Positions 52,454-62,526 of a stretch of DNA of 64,000 nt are shown in pieces; position 1 is the stretch's first letter, and each line of letters opens with the position of its first letter. The stretch lies in NCBI GenBank assembly GCA_963783245.1, contig CAWAMS010000006.1, positions 186,001 through 250,000 of the forward strand. Direction: 5' to 3'. The DNA comes from Bog-473 sp963783245. Lineage in GTDB: Bacteria; Actinomycetota; Acidimicrobiia; Acidimicrobiales; RAAP-2. The notes beneath the pieces were generated by a model. The model searched no databases, was not told the origin of the DNA, and saw only the letters and a program-made list of their open reading frames with translations. The translations under genes and the position numbers were made by a program.

Positions 52454-53982
52454 TGGCGGCGACCTCCACAGTAGAGGACCCCGCCCTTGGCCGGGTCATC
52501 CAACTCCGCTCTTTATGGGCGGCAATCCGGCGAAGGTGGAGATTCGTCGTCGTCGCCAGCCTTGTGGGTCTCCTGGTCGGTGCCAGCCTCCACCTGGTCA
52601 TTCCACGAAAATATGCGGCAACCTCCGACCTGTATCTGGCAATACCCTCCGGCTCTAACCCGCTGGAGGTGATGGCAGACAATGTCGCGCTCCTCCAGAC
52701 CGCCACCGTCGCCAAGCAGGCCATCGCCGCCGGCCATCTGAGCATGACCCCGCACTCGCTGCTCTCCCACTATTCGGGACTGTCGCTGAGTGACAACATC
52801 ATGTCGATCAAGTTCAGCGCAGGCTCGCCGTCGCAAGCAGTTGCTGGTGCGAAGGCCGTCGCGCAGGCATTTCTCGCCGTTCAGGCCGGGGAGGTCCGCC
52901 GGGAAACCGACGGGCTCGTGCAGTCGCTTCGGTCGCAGATCTCGGCACTGAACTCCTCGATCGCCACCCTCAATTCGCAGATCGACAGCGGCTCCCCCTC
53001 CGCCACCAATGCGAGCAACACCCTGAGCAATCTGATCAACGAACGGAGCGACGACGAATCACAAGTCTCGCAACTCCAAGGCCAGATCGACCAGGCGTTG
53101 ACGGAAGAACAGTCCTCCGGCACTATCAGCCACGTACTCGACCCAGCAGCCGTCACCCCGGTGTCGACGAAAAAGGTGCTCCTGGTCGACGGCCTCTCCG
53201 GGCTTGTCGCCGGTCTTGTCATCGGCCTCCTCGTGATCATTTTCAGCACACTCTTCTCCGAAGGATCCCCCAACCGCGACACGGTGGCAGAGACGATTGG
53301 TGCACCTGTGGTGTTGAGCCTCGAGCGCTATCGGAGACCACTTCTGATGCGGCGACGACGGATGGCCAGACGTCTGCGTAGACCGGACCCGGCGATCCGC
53401 ATGATCGAACGCAGGCTTCGAGCACAGCTTGAAGCGGCGCCCGGGTCCGCACTGGCAATCGTCACGATGGGAACCTCTGAGCCGGCAGCGCTCGGGGTCG
53501 GCGCGCTGGCTCTCGACCTCTCCTCCGAGGGGCATCGGGTCGTCGTCGTCGATGCAGCCGACGGCCGGCTCCTCACCGCCATGCTCGGCCAATCCCCCTC
53601 GTCAGAGACGATGGAGATGTTCCCGATTCCTGCGGGCGGAGACGCCTCACTGCGGCTGCTGGTGGCACCGCCGGACCCGATACAAATGGCCGAGAAGCCG
53701 CCCCCCGACGACACGGATGCTCTTTTGGTACTTGCCTCGCTCGACCCAGCGTTCGGAGCCGACCACCTCGCACCATGGGCCTCCGACGCCGTGGTGATGT
53801 TGTCCGGAAGGAATGTCTCCCTCGCTCGCATGGACGTGGGCCGGGAGATGTTGTCGCAGGCGGGAATCTCCCTGCGGTCCGTCATCCTTTTGGGTTCCGA
53901 CCCCCAAGACGAGACTTCAGGAGTGCTCAACCCTGGTGACATCCGTCTCTCCCCGCCCGGGACCGCAGCGTGGCCGGCGTAG
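52453..53982 (+). CDS. Second Wzz-like protein with P-loop-less BY-kinase domain
   Basis: 509 residues from ATG 52453, sharing one base with the previous stop (TGATG). Helix 1 about residues 26-46 (FVVVASLVGLLVGASLHLVI); coiled-coil between helices (LRSQISALNSSIATLNSQ); helix 2 VDGLSGLVAGLVIGLLVIIF. The ParA-like cytoplasmic part keeps a Walker A'-like VVVVDAADGR, but Walker A is replaced by IVTMGTSEPAALGVG, with no GKS/T. No C-terminal Tyr cluster. Probably a structural partner of the first Wzz-like protein. Its end overlaps the ligase start by 13 bp. Confidence 0.82.
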   Translation: MAATSTVEDPALGRVIQLRSLWAAIRRRWRFVVVASLVGLLVGASLHLVIPRKYAATSDLYLAIPSGSNPLEVMADNVALLQTATVAKQAIAAGHLSMTPHSLLSHYSGLSLSDNIMSIKFSAGSPSQAVAGAKAVAQAFLAVQAGEVRRETDGLVQSLRSQISALNSSIATLNSQIDSGSPSATNASNTLSNLINERSDDESQVSQLQGQIDQALTEEQSSGTISHVLDPAAVTPVSTKKVLLVDGLSGLVAGLVIGLLVIIFSTLFSEGSPNRDTVAETIGAPVVLSLERYRRPLLMRRRRMARRLRRPDPAIRMIERRLRAQLEAAPGSALAIVTMGTSEPAALGVGALALDLSSEGHRVVVVDAADGRLLTAMLGQSPSSETMEMFPIPAGGDASLRLLVAPPDPIQMAEKPPPDDTDALLVLASLDPAFGADHLAPWASDAVVMLSGRNVSLARMDVGREMLSQAGISLRSVILLGSDPQDETSGVLNPGDIRLSPPGTAAWPA

Positions 53983-55301
53983 GCGCGCCGGAGAGGACCG
54001 CGGACGCCGTCGGGGGGCCACCTCAGGCCGCGCGTAGTAGCGCACCGCTCCGGCGGATCTTCGCCATCTGGTGCCTGATCTTCTTCAACGCCCTCACCCC
54101 TTCGCAAGGTGCGATCGTGCCCATCCCGCACAGGGTGGCGCAGGTCTTGACGCAAGGCTCGTTGGCATTGGCGCTCGTCCTTGTGCTGACAGTCAACCCC
54201 CGCCTGCGGGTGCGGCCCAACTGGTTCCTCGGGCTCTATACGTTGCTGGCCACGACCTCGCTGATGATGAGCGTGCGATTGGTGGGCTTGGGTACCGCCT
54301 TCCGCAGCTTCCGGCTCATCGCCATCCTCGCCGTACTGTGGCTCCTCACGCCGTGGTGGGGAAGGCGGGACCTGGTGGTCTTGCGGTGCCAGATGCGCTT
54401 CCTCCTGGTCATTTTGGCATCAGTCGTCCTGGGACTGTTTATTTCGCCCGGCAAGGCCATGCCACAAGGACGCCTGAGCGGCTCGATCTGGCCGATTTGG
54501 TCGACGCAGGTGGCTCATTACGGCGCTGAGGTTGCCGGACTTTGCGTCGTGCTCTGGGCCTCTCGCCTCCTGACCGGTAGACGCGCCCTCATGCTCGCCG
54601 TGCCGGCAATGGCCGTCCTGGTGCTCACGCACACGCGCACTGCGCTCCTGGCCATGCTCATCAGCTTGGTGGTCGCAGGAGTCAGCCTGTTCTCCGCCCG
54701 ACGACGCGTCCGCCAAACGTTCGCCGTTGTGATGATCGTCATCGTGGTCGTGGGAATCCCGACGGCTCCCTACCTGACGCACTGGTTGGCGCGCGGGGAG
54801 AACGGGCAGCAAATTCAGGACCTCACCGGTCGTACCAAGGCGTGGTCGGCGGCACTCTCGACTCCACGACCGACCACCAACGTGATTTTCGGGAGCGGCC
54901 TGTCCAACGACGCAGTGAACGGATCCCCGAACGCCGCAGAGAACGGGTTACCCATAGACAGTAGCTGGATCTCGATCTACCAGGACCAAGGCATAGTCGG
55001 TGAGGTGCTGGTCGGAGCGATCTTTCTCCTCCTCCTGGTCCTCGCCTTTACCAGAGCACGCGGCCCGACGCGGGCGATCGCGCTGTACCTGATCATCTAC
55101 TGCCTACTGGCGGGTTTCAGCGAGAGCGGCCTGGGTGGTGCGTCGCAGTACCTCCTGGACTTGACCGTCGCGGCCTCTCTGCTGGCATTTCCGTCGGCCA
55201 AGGGAACCGACCTTTCCTTTGGCCTCAGGTTGCCCCGATACGCTCGCAACGCCAAGGAGAGCAACAAGCAGGAATCCCACCCTGCGACGTTGGGACCGTA
55301 A
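53970..55301 (+). CDS. O-antigen ligase/Wzy-like membrane protein
   Basis: 443 residues from GTG 53970. Ten or more membrane helices, with the Wzy_C-type segment around LTHTRTALLAMLISLVVAGV and a large loop containing GRTKAWSAALSTPRPTTNVIFGSGL and SWISIYQDQGIVGEVLVG. Arg in the THTRTA motif matches the position important in this family. Expected to polymerise or ligate the glycan unit after flipping. Overlaps the preceding gene and is followed by a 182-bp gap. Confidence 0.85.
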   Translation: MAGVGAPERTADAVGGPPQAARSSAPLRRIFAIWCLIFFNALTPSQGAIVPIPHRVAQVLTQGSLALALVLVLTVNPRLRVRPNWFLGLYTLLATTSLMMSVRLVGLGTAFRSFRLIAILAVLWLLTPWWGRRDLVVLRCQMRFLLVILASVVLGLFISPGKAMPQGRLSGSIWPIWSTQVAHYGAEVAGLCVVLWASRLLTGRRALMLAVPAMAVLVLTHTRTALLAMLISLVVAGVSLFSARRRVRQTFAVVMIVIVVVGIPTAPYLTHWLARGENGQQIQDLTGRTKAWSAALSTPRPTTNVIFGSGLSNDAVNGSPNAAENGLPIDSSWISIYQDQGIVGEVLVGAIFLLLLVLAFTRARGPTRAIALYLIIYCLLAGFSESGLGGASQYLLDLTVAASLLAFPSAKGTDLSFGLRLPRYARNAKESNKQESHPATLGP

Positions 55302-55483
55302 CGGCGGCCTCGAGGCTCGGGGTAGCCTTCCCCGAGCGCCACAAGCGCCTGTCGACCGCTCGCGCATTCTTCCAGCGTCCGAATGCCTACAATTTCATCC
55401 ACATGGTGTCGAGGGAGTCCTTGTGGGTAAGGCCGTGACGGACGGACGCGAAAAGACAAAGGCGTCACGGCTCGCCGTGTATC

Positions 55484-56656
55484 TTGGCGTCGCGCATCGC
55501 GCTGTCCATCCTCGCTGCCGCGTGTGGTGCAGTCACACCGGAGGCGACGACGACCACGAAAGGGAAGTCGACGACAACGACCTCGAAAGCGTCGAAGACG
55601 TCGAAGTCCGCCACGTCGAGTGACACGACCACGGAATCGACGTCGCGGTCAACGGCGACCACCACGCCGGTTGCACCGTTGGCCAAGCAGGCACCCCCTG
55701 CTTCTTCGAAGTCCGCGGTCACCACAACGACGTCGCGTGCGCCATCGAGCACGCCGGCGCCCGTCACGGCGGATGCGAATTTCAAGGGTGTGTACGAGTT
55801 CGCCGGCGGCAACTCGGCGACGGACGCCGGTAACCCGGACCTCGCCGGCGTGGTCCTCACCTACTATTGGAGCCAGATCGAACCCCAGAAGGGCGTCTTC
55901 GACTGGAGCCTGATCACCAGCAACATGGCACCTTGGGTCGCCGACGGCAAAAAGGTGGTTTTGCGGATCTCGACGTCGGGTGCCGCATCGTGGGATCCTC
56001 CGTATTCGGGAGACGGCACTCCCTCCTGGGTGTACGCCGATGGGACGCGCGCCGTCGCCGACGACGGCGCAACATTTCCCGTCTACTGGGACCCGGCCTA
56101 TCTGGCCGACTACTCGTCGTTCGTGCGGAGCTTCGGCCAACAGTTCAACGGAAACCCGAGCGTCGCGTTCATAGAAGCCGGCGTCGGCATGGGAGGGGAG
56201 ACGCTTCCCGAGCCAAATGCGTCGGCAACCGGGATCGCGGCATGGGAGGCCGACGGGTACACGGATGCCGTCTGGTTGAACACGGTGGAGACGATCGCCT
56301 CGTTCTTCGAGGCGTCGTTCTCGGCGACCCCCGTCTACCCGCTGGTGGATCGCACGTTTTTCGACGGCAACGGCCCGGACTTCGATGCGTTGATGGCCTG
56401 GTTCAAGCAGCGGGCCAACTGGGGGCTCCAGAACGACGGTCTGACCTCGTCGGAGACGCTGGACGCCGAGTGGTCGGGGCCTCCCCTCGCCCTCGAACAG
56501 CTCAATTCGACGCAGACATCGGGCGACTGCTTGTGTGCGGACATCGCCAACGGTCTGGACAACCTCCATGGCAATTATCTGTTGCTCTACAAGGTCGACA
56601 TCGACAACCCCGCCGATGTCGGCTACTTGAATCAGGCGGCAGCCGAAGCGAGGTGA
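55484..56656 (+). CDS. TIM-barrel glycoside-hydrolase-like lipoprotein
   Basis: 390 residues from TTG 55484; upstream in-frame codons reach a stop at 55436 with no ATG or GTG. MASRIALSILAAACG gives a lipobox (AAAC). A Thr/Ser/Lys linker to about residue 95 follows. The domain resembles clan GH-A barrels: GVVLTYYWSQIEPQKGVFDW, VVLRISTSGAASWDPP, candidate acid/base Glu in VAFIEAGVGMGGETLP and candidate nucleophile in PLALEQLNST. A near C-terminal SGDCLCADIANGLDNLHGN is shared with the paralogue at 62527. No family number could be assigned with confidence. Confidence 0.7.
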   Translation: MASRIALSILAAACGAVTPEATTTTKGKSTTTTSKASKTSKSATSSDTTTESTSRSTATTTPVAPLAKQAPPASSKSAVTTTTSRAPSSTPAPVTADANFKGVYEFAGGNSATDAGNPDLAGVVLTYYWSQIEPQKGVFDWSLITSNMAPWVADGKKVVLRISTSGAASWDPPYSGDGTPSWVYADGTRAVADDGATFPVYWDPAYLADYSSFVRSFGQQFNGNPSVAFIEAGVGMGGETLPEPNASATGIAAWEADGYTDAVWLNTVETIASFFEASFSATPVYPLVDRTFFDGNGPDFDALMAWFKQRANWGLQNDGLTSSETLDAEWSGPPLALEQLNSTQTSGDCLCADIANGLDNLHGNYLLLYKVDIDNPADVGYLNQAAAEAR

Positions 56657-56668
56657 GCACCCGCCCCG

Positions 56669-59600
56669 TCAGCCCACGATGGTGATGACCCCGGTCGCCG
56701 TGGCAACGACCACGTTGGTCGAGCAATTGCTGAGGGTGAGGGTGAAGGCCCGCTGGGGCAGCGCGACGCCCGACGCTGGGATCCGCACGGGCACGGTGGT
56801 GGCGGTGACACCCGGGGCGAGAGTGACCGTGCCGCCCACGATGGCGGTGTAGTCACCCTCGGCCGCGGTGGCCGTCCCGTCGGCCGTGTTGACCGCGCAG
56901 GTGATGGTGTCGCTGTGGGGACTCGCAGTCACCGGGACCTCGGCCGTCTGCGCATCGATGGAGGTCTGCATGACCCCAGCCGGTCCCACGTAGACGAACT
57001 CGTGCCCCAGATCGGTGGGCCCGAGCAGGTTGGCCCGGCCGTAGTCGTCTTCGACGAGCAACCCGTTCGGCGTGAGCATCTGCAGGCCGAAGTAGCTGTG
57101 GGTGGCGACCTTGCCGTTGACGGTGACCGCTACGGTCGCGCTGCTCTGGCCCGGGGCGAAGGTCACCACCTGCCCGGTGATCGGCGTGTAGTCGCCGTTG
57201 GCCGCGGTGGCCGTGCCGTCGAGCGTGCGCACGGTCACCGAGGTGGTCGTCGCGCTGGGCGCGGAGAGCGAGAGGGCGAAGGTGGCGGTGACCGTGCCGC
57301 TCGTCGGGCGGACCACGTTGATCCAGTCGACCGACACCGTCGGGGTGAGCGGGGCGGTCCCGGCCCCCGTGAAGCTGATGACGTGGGCACCGAGACCGTC
57401 GTCGGCGGTGATCGACCACGAGTCGGACAGGCTGGCCTGGCTCCCGGGGGTGAAGGCCACGGTCTCGGGGATCGACGCCCCTGCGGCCAGCACCGTGCCC
57501 ACCGGAAGGCTGGTCGTGGCCGTGAAGCCTTCTCCGTCGTTGGGCGGCGCCGAGGACGTGATCGTCAGGGCCGACGCGCTGGTGTTGGTGACCATGAAGG
57601 TGTGGGTCTCCGTGATCCCCTTCGGCACCGACCCGAAGCCCAGGGCGGTCGTCGACAGGGCCAGGGCGGTGCCCGGCGTCACGGTGAGGGTGGCCGGCGC
57701 GGTGGTGACCGACCCGAGGGCGTTGGTGAAGACGGCCTCAAGCTGGGTCCCGCTCTCGGCCAACGTGGGCGAGAAGGTGTACGTGGTCGAGGTGGCCCCG
57801 ATGACTGCCGAGAAGGAGGTGGCGCCCGGGGCCTCGCTCACCCACTGGACCGAGGGCGGTGGGCTGGCATCGGCGCCCGCGGCGAATGTCACGGGTTGGC
57901 CGGCCACGACCGATTGGCTGGCCGGCCCGGTGGTCACCGTCGGCGCGGTCGGCTCCGCCGCCCCGTTAATGGTCACCACCCCGGTCGGGTCCTCGACGAC
58001 GTCGTTGGTCGGGCTGCACGCCTTGAGAGTGACCGTGAACTGACGATTGGGTTGGATGGAGGTCCCGGGAGGGATCCGCACGGGCACGGTGGTGGCGGTG
58101 ACACCCGGGGCGAGAGTGACCGTGCCGCCCACGATGGCGGTGTAGTCACCCCCGGCCGCGGTGGCCGTCCCGTCGGCCGTGTTGACCGCGCAGGTGATGG
58201 TGTCGCTGTGGGGACTCGCAGTCACCGGGACCTCCGCCGTCTGCGGGTAGGCGGCGTTCTGGATCACCTGCGCCGGTCCCACGTAGACGAACTCGTGCCC
58301 CAGATCGGTGGGCCCGAGCAGGTTGGCCCGGCCGTAGTCGTCTTCGACGAGCAACCCGTTCGGCGTGAGCATCTGCAGGCCGAAGTAGCTGTGGGTGGCG
58401 ACCTTGCCGTTGACGGTGACCGCTACGGTCGCGCTGCTCTGGCCCGGGGCGAAGGTCACCACCTGCCCGGTGATCGGCGTGTAGTCGCCGTTGGCCGCGG
58501 TGGCCGTGCCGTCGAGCGTGCGCACGGTCACCGAGGTGGTCGTCGCGCTGGGCGCGGAGAGCGAGAGGGTGAAGGTGGCGGTGACCGTGCCGCTCGTCGG
58601 GCGGACCACGTTGATCCAGTCGACCGACACCGTCGGGGTGAGCGGGGCCAGGCCGGTTCCGGCCACGGTGATGGTCCGGGCGCCCAGACCGTCGTCGGCG
58701 GTGATCGACCACCCGTCGGACAGTGCCCCCTCGACGGTGGGATCAAAGACCACCGTCTCGGTGATCGAGGCTCCCGGGGCGACCGTCGTGCCGGACGACA
58801 GGCCGGTGGTCGCCGTGAAGCCTTCCCCGTCGCTGGGCGGTACCGAGGAGGTGACGGTCGCCGGCGAGCCGCCCGTGTTGGTCAGTGTCACCTGGCGGGT
58901 CTCGGTGACGCCCTCGGGCACCGAGCCGAACTGGAGGGCCGACGGCGTCACCTCGAGCGACGGCCCGTTGTCGGCCGCCCCGACGATGGTCACGGTGGCC
59001 GACGGCGCCGACGCGACGGTCCCCGGATTGCAGTCGCTCAGGTTGACGGTGAACGTCTCGTTGCCCGTCGGGGCGGCTGCCGCCGGGATCGTCACCGGAA
59101 TCGTGGCGGCGGCATGCCCGCTCTTGAAGGAGATGACGCCGTTGGAAATGGGCACGTACACGTTGGCGGCCGCCGTCGCCGTCCCGTCGGCTGTGTTGAC
59201 CAGGCAATTGGCCGCATAGCTGTCGCCGTTCAGGGAGACCGGGACCTGCACCGTCTGGGCCGTGACCATTGATTGGACCGCCACGGCTGCGCTGAGGCCC
59301 ATGAATTCGTTGATCGGCGTCCCACCGAAGACGATGTTCGCGGTACCGGTGGCCGTGCCCAGAACGGCACCGGTCGGGTTGGAGAGGGAGAGGGAGAAGG
59401 TGACCGGGCCGCTGTGCTTCGACCCGTTCGGTTCAATCGTCACAGCGACGGTGGCGGAGGTGGAGCCGGCCGGAATGGTCACCGTCTGGTTGGTCACGGC
59501 CAGGTAGTCGCCGCCGGCCACGGTGGCCGTGCCGTCGGCCGTGTTGGCCTGCACGGTCACGGGACCGGCACTTGGCGCGGACAGGGAGACACTGAAACTG

Positions 59601-62260
59601 GCGGTGCCGGTGGTGCCGGCCAGGGGCCAGTGGGCGTAGAGCGAGCTCACGGTCAACGCCGGGGGCGGAGGGGTCGTGCCGGTGCCCAGGAACGTCACCG
59701 TCCGCTTGCCCAGACCGTCGGTAGCGTCGATGATCCACCCGTCAGTGGCCGCCCCGGTGGTCGGCGGCGTGAAGGAGACCGTCTCGGTCACGGTGGCTCC
59801 CGCGGCGATGGTGGTGTCCTCGGGTAGTGAGGAGACTGCCGCGAACCCGGCCGATGTCACCGGCGGCTTGGACAGGGTGACGGCCGCCGCGGTCGATCCG
59901 GTGTTGGTGATCGTGAAGGTCCGCACCTCGGTCGCCCCCACCGGCACGTTCCCGAAGTCCACGGTCTGGGGTCCGACCTCCAGAGTGGATGGATACCCGG
60001 TCCCTCCGGTCAGCTCCAGGGTCACGTTCCCGTCGTTGGTATCGACGGTGAGGCTGCTGAGGGAGTTGCCGACCACGTCGGGGGTGAACGTGATCGGGAT
60101 GGACACGCTCTTGCCGGGAAGCACCGTGGTACCGGCCGCCGGCAGGCTCGGCACGGAGAAGGGCGCCTGCGGCAGCACGGCCCCGGTGATCGTCAGGGTC
60201 TGGGCCCCGTTGTTGGAGAGCACGGCGCTCTCGGACTGGGTGCTCGAGTTCAGGGCGGCATTGCCGAAGTCGATCGTCTGCGGGGTGAACATGGGGTGGC
60301 CCGTGGCGTATTCGCCTGATCCCGAAAGGCCGATGGTCTGTTGGGACAGGGCTCCGCCCGCCATGGACAGCGTGAGGACGGCCGCTTCCGGCAAGGCGGT
60401 GCTCGGCGTGAACGTGAGAGGAACGGTCACCGAGCCACCGGCACCGAGGGCGTCGGGCAGGCTGGACGAGGGTGCACCGACGACGAAGTCGGCGTTGTCG
60501 GAGCTGATCGCGTTGAGGATGACCGCGGACGAGCTCGTGATGGTCACCGTCTGGGTGACCGACGAGCCCACCGCGGTGGTGGGGAACGACGTGGGCGTGA
60601 CCGACAGGGGCTGGGGCACCGGGGCACCGAAGCCGAAGAGCTGGCCGTTGATGTTGCCGACGTAGACCCGCCCATTGGCGAAGGTGGGGGTGAGGAACTT
60701 GGAGGCCACGCCGATCGGGGCCGACCAGATCTCCTGCATGGTCCCGTTGACGGGCACAGGGTCGTACGCCCGGAGTTGGGACTCGCTCCCGCCGGACTGA
60801 CCTTCAGGGGCGTCGCTGGACGACCACACCGTCCACAGGGTGGCCGACCCCGAAGTGGTCCCGTTGGAGGTGACCGCCGGGGCACTCGAACCGTAGCCGA
60901 AGGCGTCCGATGAGGACCCCACCTGGCTCATGGTCGGATTGCCGTTGGCATCGGTGCCCCACTTGAGGGCCTGGAGCGTGCCCGGACCACCGCCTTGGGA
61001 GGCGGTGACGACATAGGCGTACCCACCGTCCCCGGGCCACACCGCCGTCTTTCCCCACACCCCGCCCACCGGCCCGATCCGGGCGATGTCGTCGTTTCCA
61101 CCGTTGGCCCCCTGGCCGTACCCGCCCAGGCTGGCCGCGTTGAGCAGGTAGAGGTACCCCTCCTTGCCGATGGCCGCGATGATCTCGGGGTACTTGGAGG
61201 TGGAGAACGTCTGGGGCGGGAGCTCGACCGCCCCGCCCGAGCCGAAGTCGGCGTCGATGCTGCTCAACTCGGCCGCGTTGGACGGGGTGAAGAAGTCAAC
61301 CGGTTTGAGCTGGCCGCTGGAGCCGACGTCGAGCCGGACCACGCTCTGGCCTATGGCGCCGGGTGGGTCGTTGCCCGGGGCAGGGGCCGGCGGGGTGGCC
61401 CCGTTGGAGGTGACGACGACCATTGTGCCGGGCCCGTCGGACATGATCCCCGATCCCGACTGCCAGATCCCGCCCTGGGCCGTCTGGCCCTGACCCGCCT
61501 CATCGGACCACCGGGTGGTGATCTGCCCGCTCGTGCTGACGCCGATGACCCAACCCTCGTAGGTCCCGTAGTCACAGGTCGACCCGAAGGCGGCGTACAC
61601 GACCCCGCCCAGAAGGAGGAGGCCCGGACGCTGGTCCTGGTAGTAGGCATTGAAGCTCTGCGTAGGGTCGTTGTCGGCCGGGCCCTGGTACAACACGGGA
61701 AAATCGGGCTCTTCGGCCCCCGTCGCCGGGTTGACGGCGTGCAGCCAGTACTGCGGGTTGCCCGTGTCGCCGCTGATGTACTGCTTGTCGGTGAAGTAGA
61801 CGATGCCGGTGCTCGGGTCCACCACCGGGGTGGCCGTAATCCCGGACAGGGAGAGATCCCCGCACCCTTCCTGGCTGCCCTCGTTGAAGGCTGTGCCCAC
61901 GTTGCGTGACCAGAGGATGGCGCCGCTCACCGGGTCAAGGCCGTAGATCCAGTCGGCCTCGGTTGTCACGACGAGCACGCCGTTGTCAAGGAGGGGCTGG
62001 CCGTAGACCGCCCCGTCGAGCTGGGTGCTGAACAGCTGGCCGAAGTCGCCGCTGGTGATGCTGGTCGGCGACAGGTCGGGCTCGTCGGGATACCACCCGT
62101 CGCGGGCATTGTCCGCGTTGTTGGTGGTGGCGACCGCGCCGGCCGGACTCGCCGTCGCCGTTGTCACCACCGCTCCCGCGCTCACGCCGATCACCGCCAC
62201 GGTCAATACCGCGCCGAGCGTCCGCCGGATGCGGCTGCGGATGGTCGTCATCGAGACCAT
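56669..62260 (-). CDS. Giant secreted beta-propeller/choice-of-anchor-D/Calx-beta protein
   Basis: 1863 residues from ATG 62260. Signal peptide residues about 1-42 (RIRRTLGAVLTVAVIGVSAG). Residues about 50-550 are PQQ-type propeller blades (QPLLDNGVLVVTTEADWIYG, GLDPVSGAILWSRNVG). Then come alternating ASPM/SPD-2/Hydin-like choice-of-anchor D modules (IDFGNAALNSS; TVDFGNVPVGATEVRTFTIT) and Calx-beta modules (VQANTADGTATVAGGDYLAV; VRTLDGTATAANGDYTPITG), with one Ig-like module (GPASQSVVAGQPVTFAAGAD). Two blocks 431 residues apart are nearly identical. No sorting motif or catalytic residues were seen; it is probably a long adhesive or scaffold surface protein. Ends 12 bases from the convergent TIM-barrel gene. 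Confidence 0.88.
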   Translation of the reverse strand: MVSMTTIRSRIRRTLGAVLTVAVIGVSAGAVVTTATASPAGAVATTNNADNARDGWYPDEPDLSPTSITSGDFGQLFSTQLDGAVYGQPLLDNGVLVVTTEADWIYGLDPVSGAILWSRNVGTAFNEGSQEGCGDLSLSGITATPVVDPSTGIVYFTDKQYISGDTGNPQYWLHAVNPATGAEEPDFPVLYQGPADNDPTQSFNAYYQDQRPGLLLLGGVVYAAFGSTCDYGTYEGWVIGVSTSGQITTRWSDEAGQGQTAQGGIWQSGSGIMSDGPGTMVVVTSNGATPPAPAPGNDPPGAIGQSVVRLDVGSSGQLKPVDFFTPSNAAELSSIDADFGSGGAVELPPQTFSTSKYPEIIAAIGKEGYLYLLNAASLGGYGQGANGGNDDIARIGPVGGVWGKTAVWPGDGGYAYVVTASQGGGPGTLQALKWGTDANGNPTMSQVGSSSDAFGYGSSAPAVTSNGTTSGSATLWTVWSSSDAPEGQSGGSESQLRAYDPVPVNGTMQEIWSAPIGVASKFLTPTFANGRVYVGNINGQLFGFGAPVPQPLSVTPTSFPTTAVGSSVTQTVTITSSSAVILNAISSDNADFVVGAPSSSLPDALGAGGSVTVPLTFTPSTALPEAAVLTLSMAGGALSQQTIGLSGSGEYATGHPMFTPQTIDFGNAALNSSTQSESAVLSNNGAQTLTITGAVLPQAPFSVPSLPAAGTTVLPGKSVSIPITFTPDVVGNSLSSLTVDTNDGNVTLELTGGTGYPSTLEVGPQTVDFGNVPVGATEVRTFTITNTGSTAAAVTLSKPPVTSAGFAAVSSLPEDTTIAAGATVTETVSFTPPTTGAATDGWIIDATDGLGKRTVTFLGTGTTPPPPALTVSSLYAHWPLAGTTGTASFSVSLSAPSAGPVTVQANTADGTATVAGGDYLAVTNQTVTIPAGSTSATVAVTIEPNGSKHSGPVTFSLSLSNPTGAVLGTATGTANIVFGGTPINEFMGLSAAVAVQSMVTAQTVQVPVSLNGDSYAANCLVNTADGTATAAANVYVPISNGVISFKSGHAAATIPVTIPAAAAPTGNETFTVNLSDCNPGTVASAPSATVTIVGAADNGPSLEVTPSALQFGSVPEGVTETRQVTLTNTGGSPATVTSSVPPSDGEGFTATTGLSSGTTVAPGASITETVVFDPTVEGALSDGWSITADDGLGARTITVAGTGLAPLTPTVSVDWINVVRPTSGTVTATFTLSLSAPSATTTSVTVRTLDGTATAANGDYTPITGQVVTFAPGQSSATVAVTVNGKVATHSYFGLQMLTPNGLLVEDDYGRANLLGPTDLGHEFVYVGPAQVIQNAAYPQTAEVPVTASPHSDTITCAVNTADGTATAAGGDYTAIVGGTVTLAPGVTATTVPVRIPPGTSIQPNRQFTVTLKACSPTNDVVEDPTGVVTINGAAEPTAPTVTTGPASQSVVAGQPVTFAAGADASPPPSVQWVSEAPGATSFSAVIGATSTTYTFSPTLAESGTQLEAVFTNALGSVTTAPATLTVTPGTALALSTTALGFGSVPKGITETHTFMVTNTSASALTITSSAPPNDGEGFTATTSLPVGTVLAAGASIPETVAFTPGSQASLSDSWSITADDGLGAHVISFTGAGTAPLTPTVSVDWINVVRPTSGTVTATFALSLSAPSATTTSVTVRTLDGTATAANGDYTPITGQVVTFAPGQSSATVAVTVNGKVATHSYFGLQMLTPNGLLVEDDYGRANLLGPTDLGHEFVYVGPAGVMQTSIDAQTAEVPVTASPHSDTITCAVNTADGTATAAEGDYTAIVGGTVTLAPGVTATTVPVRIPASGVALPQRAFTLTLSNCSTNVVVATATGVITIVG
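56778..57355 (-). repeat. 578-bp intragenic repeat, copy A
   Basis: Near-identical to 58071-58648 (offset 1293 bp = 431 codons) except mainly around 56955-56990. Encodes the last Calx-beta pair of the giant surface protein. Confidence 0.92.
58071..58648 (-). repeat. 578-bp intragenic repeat, copy B
   Basis: Partner of 56778-57355 in the same gene. Outside the block the flanking choice-of-anchor-D modules are only moderately similar, so the block was duplicated or homogenised separately. Confidence 0.92.
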
Positions 62261-62526
62261 GTCAGGTGCCCCCTACTCCCCGGTGCTTACGAGTGGATGT
62301 GTCGGTTTGCCCGAGGACGCGGTCACCCTGGTCGTCGAACAGTCAGAAACGTGTTTCTCCGACATCGCGTGACGCGGAGGTCTGTCTGCCAGTGGCAGAC
62401 AGTACAAAGACGCGACCCAACGCCGTCCCAACGACGTCCCAACCCTCCCCCAACCCTTTCCCTCCGCATGGTCATGCGCTCCACGCTCGCTTACGATCTG
62501 CCACCACACCGGTGGAAGGAGTCTCT
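62261..62526. promoter_or_regulatory. Divergent promoter region
   Basis: 266 bases between the giant surface protein and the second TIM-barrel gene. The plus-strand gene has a good ribosome-binding site GGAAGGAG at 62514-62521, five bases before GTG 62527. Short inverted pieces gtctgccagtggcagac occur at 62384-62400. No clear -35/-10 was recognised. Confidence 0.4.

Noticed and set aside
56915..59272. 785-codon open frame on the plus strand
   Set aside because: It lies antisense to the giant Calx-beta gene and is Arg/Gly/His-rich without any family motif; a GC-bias shadow.
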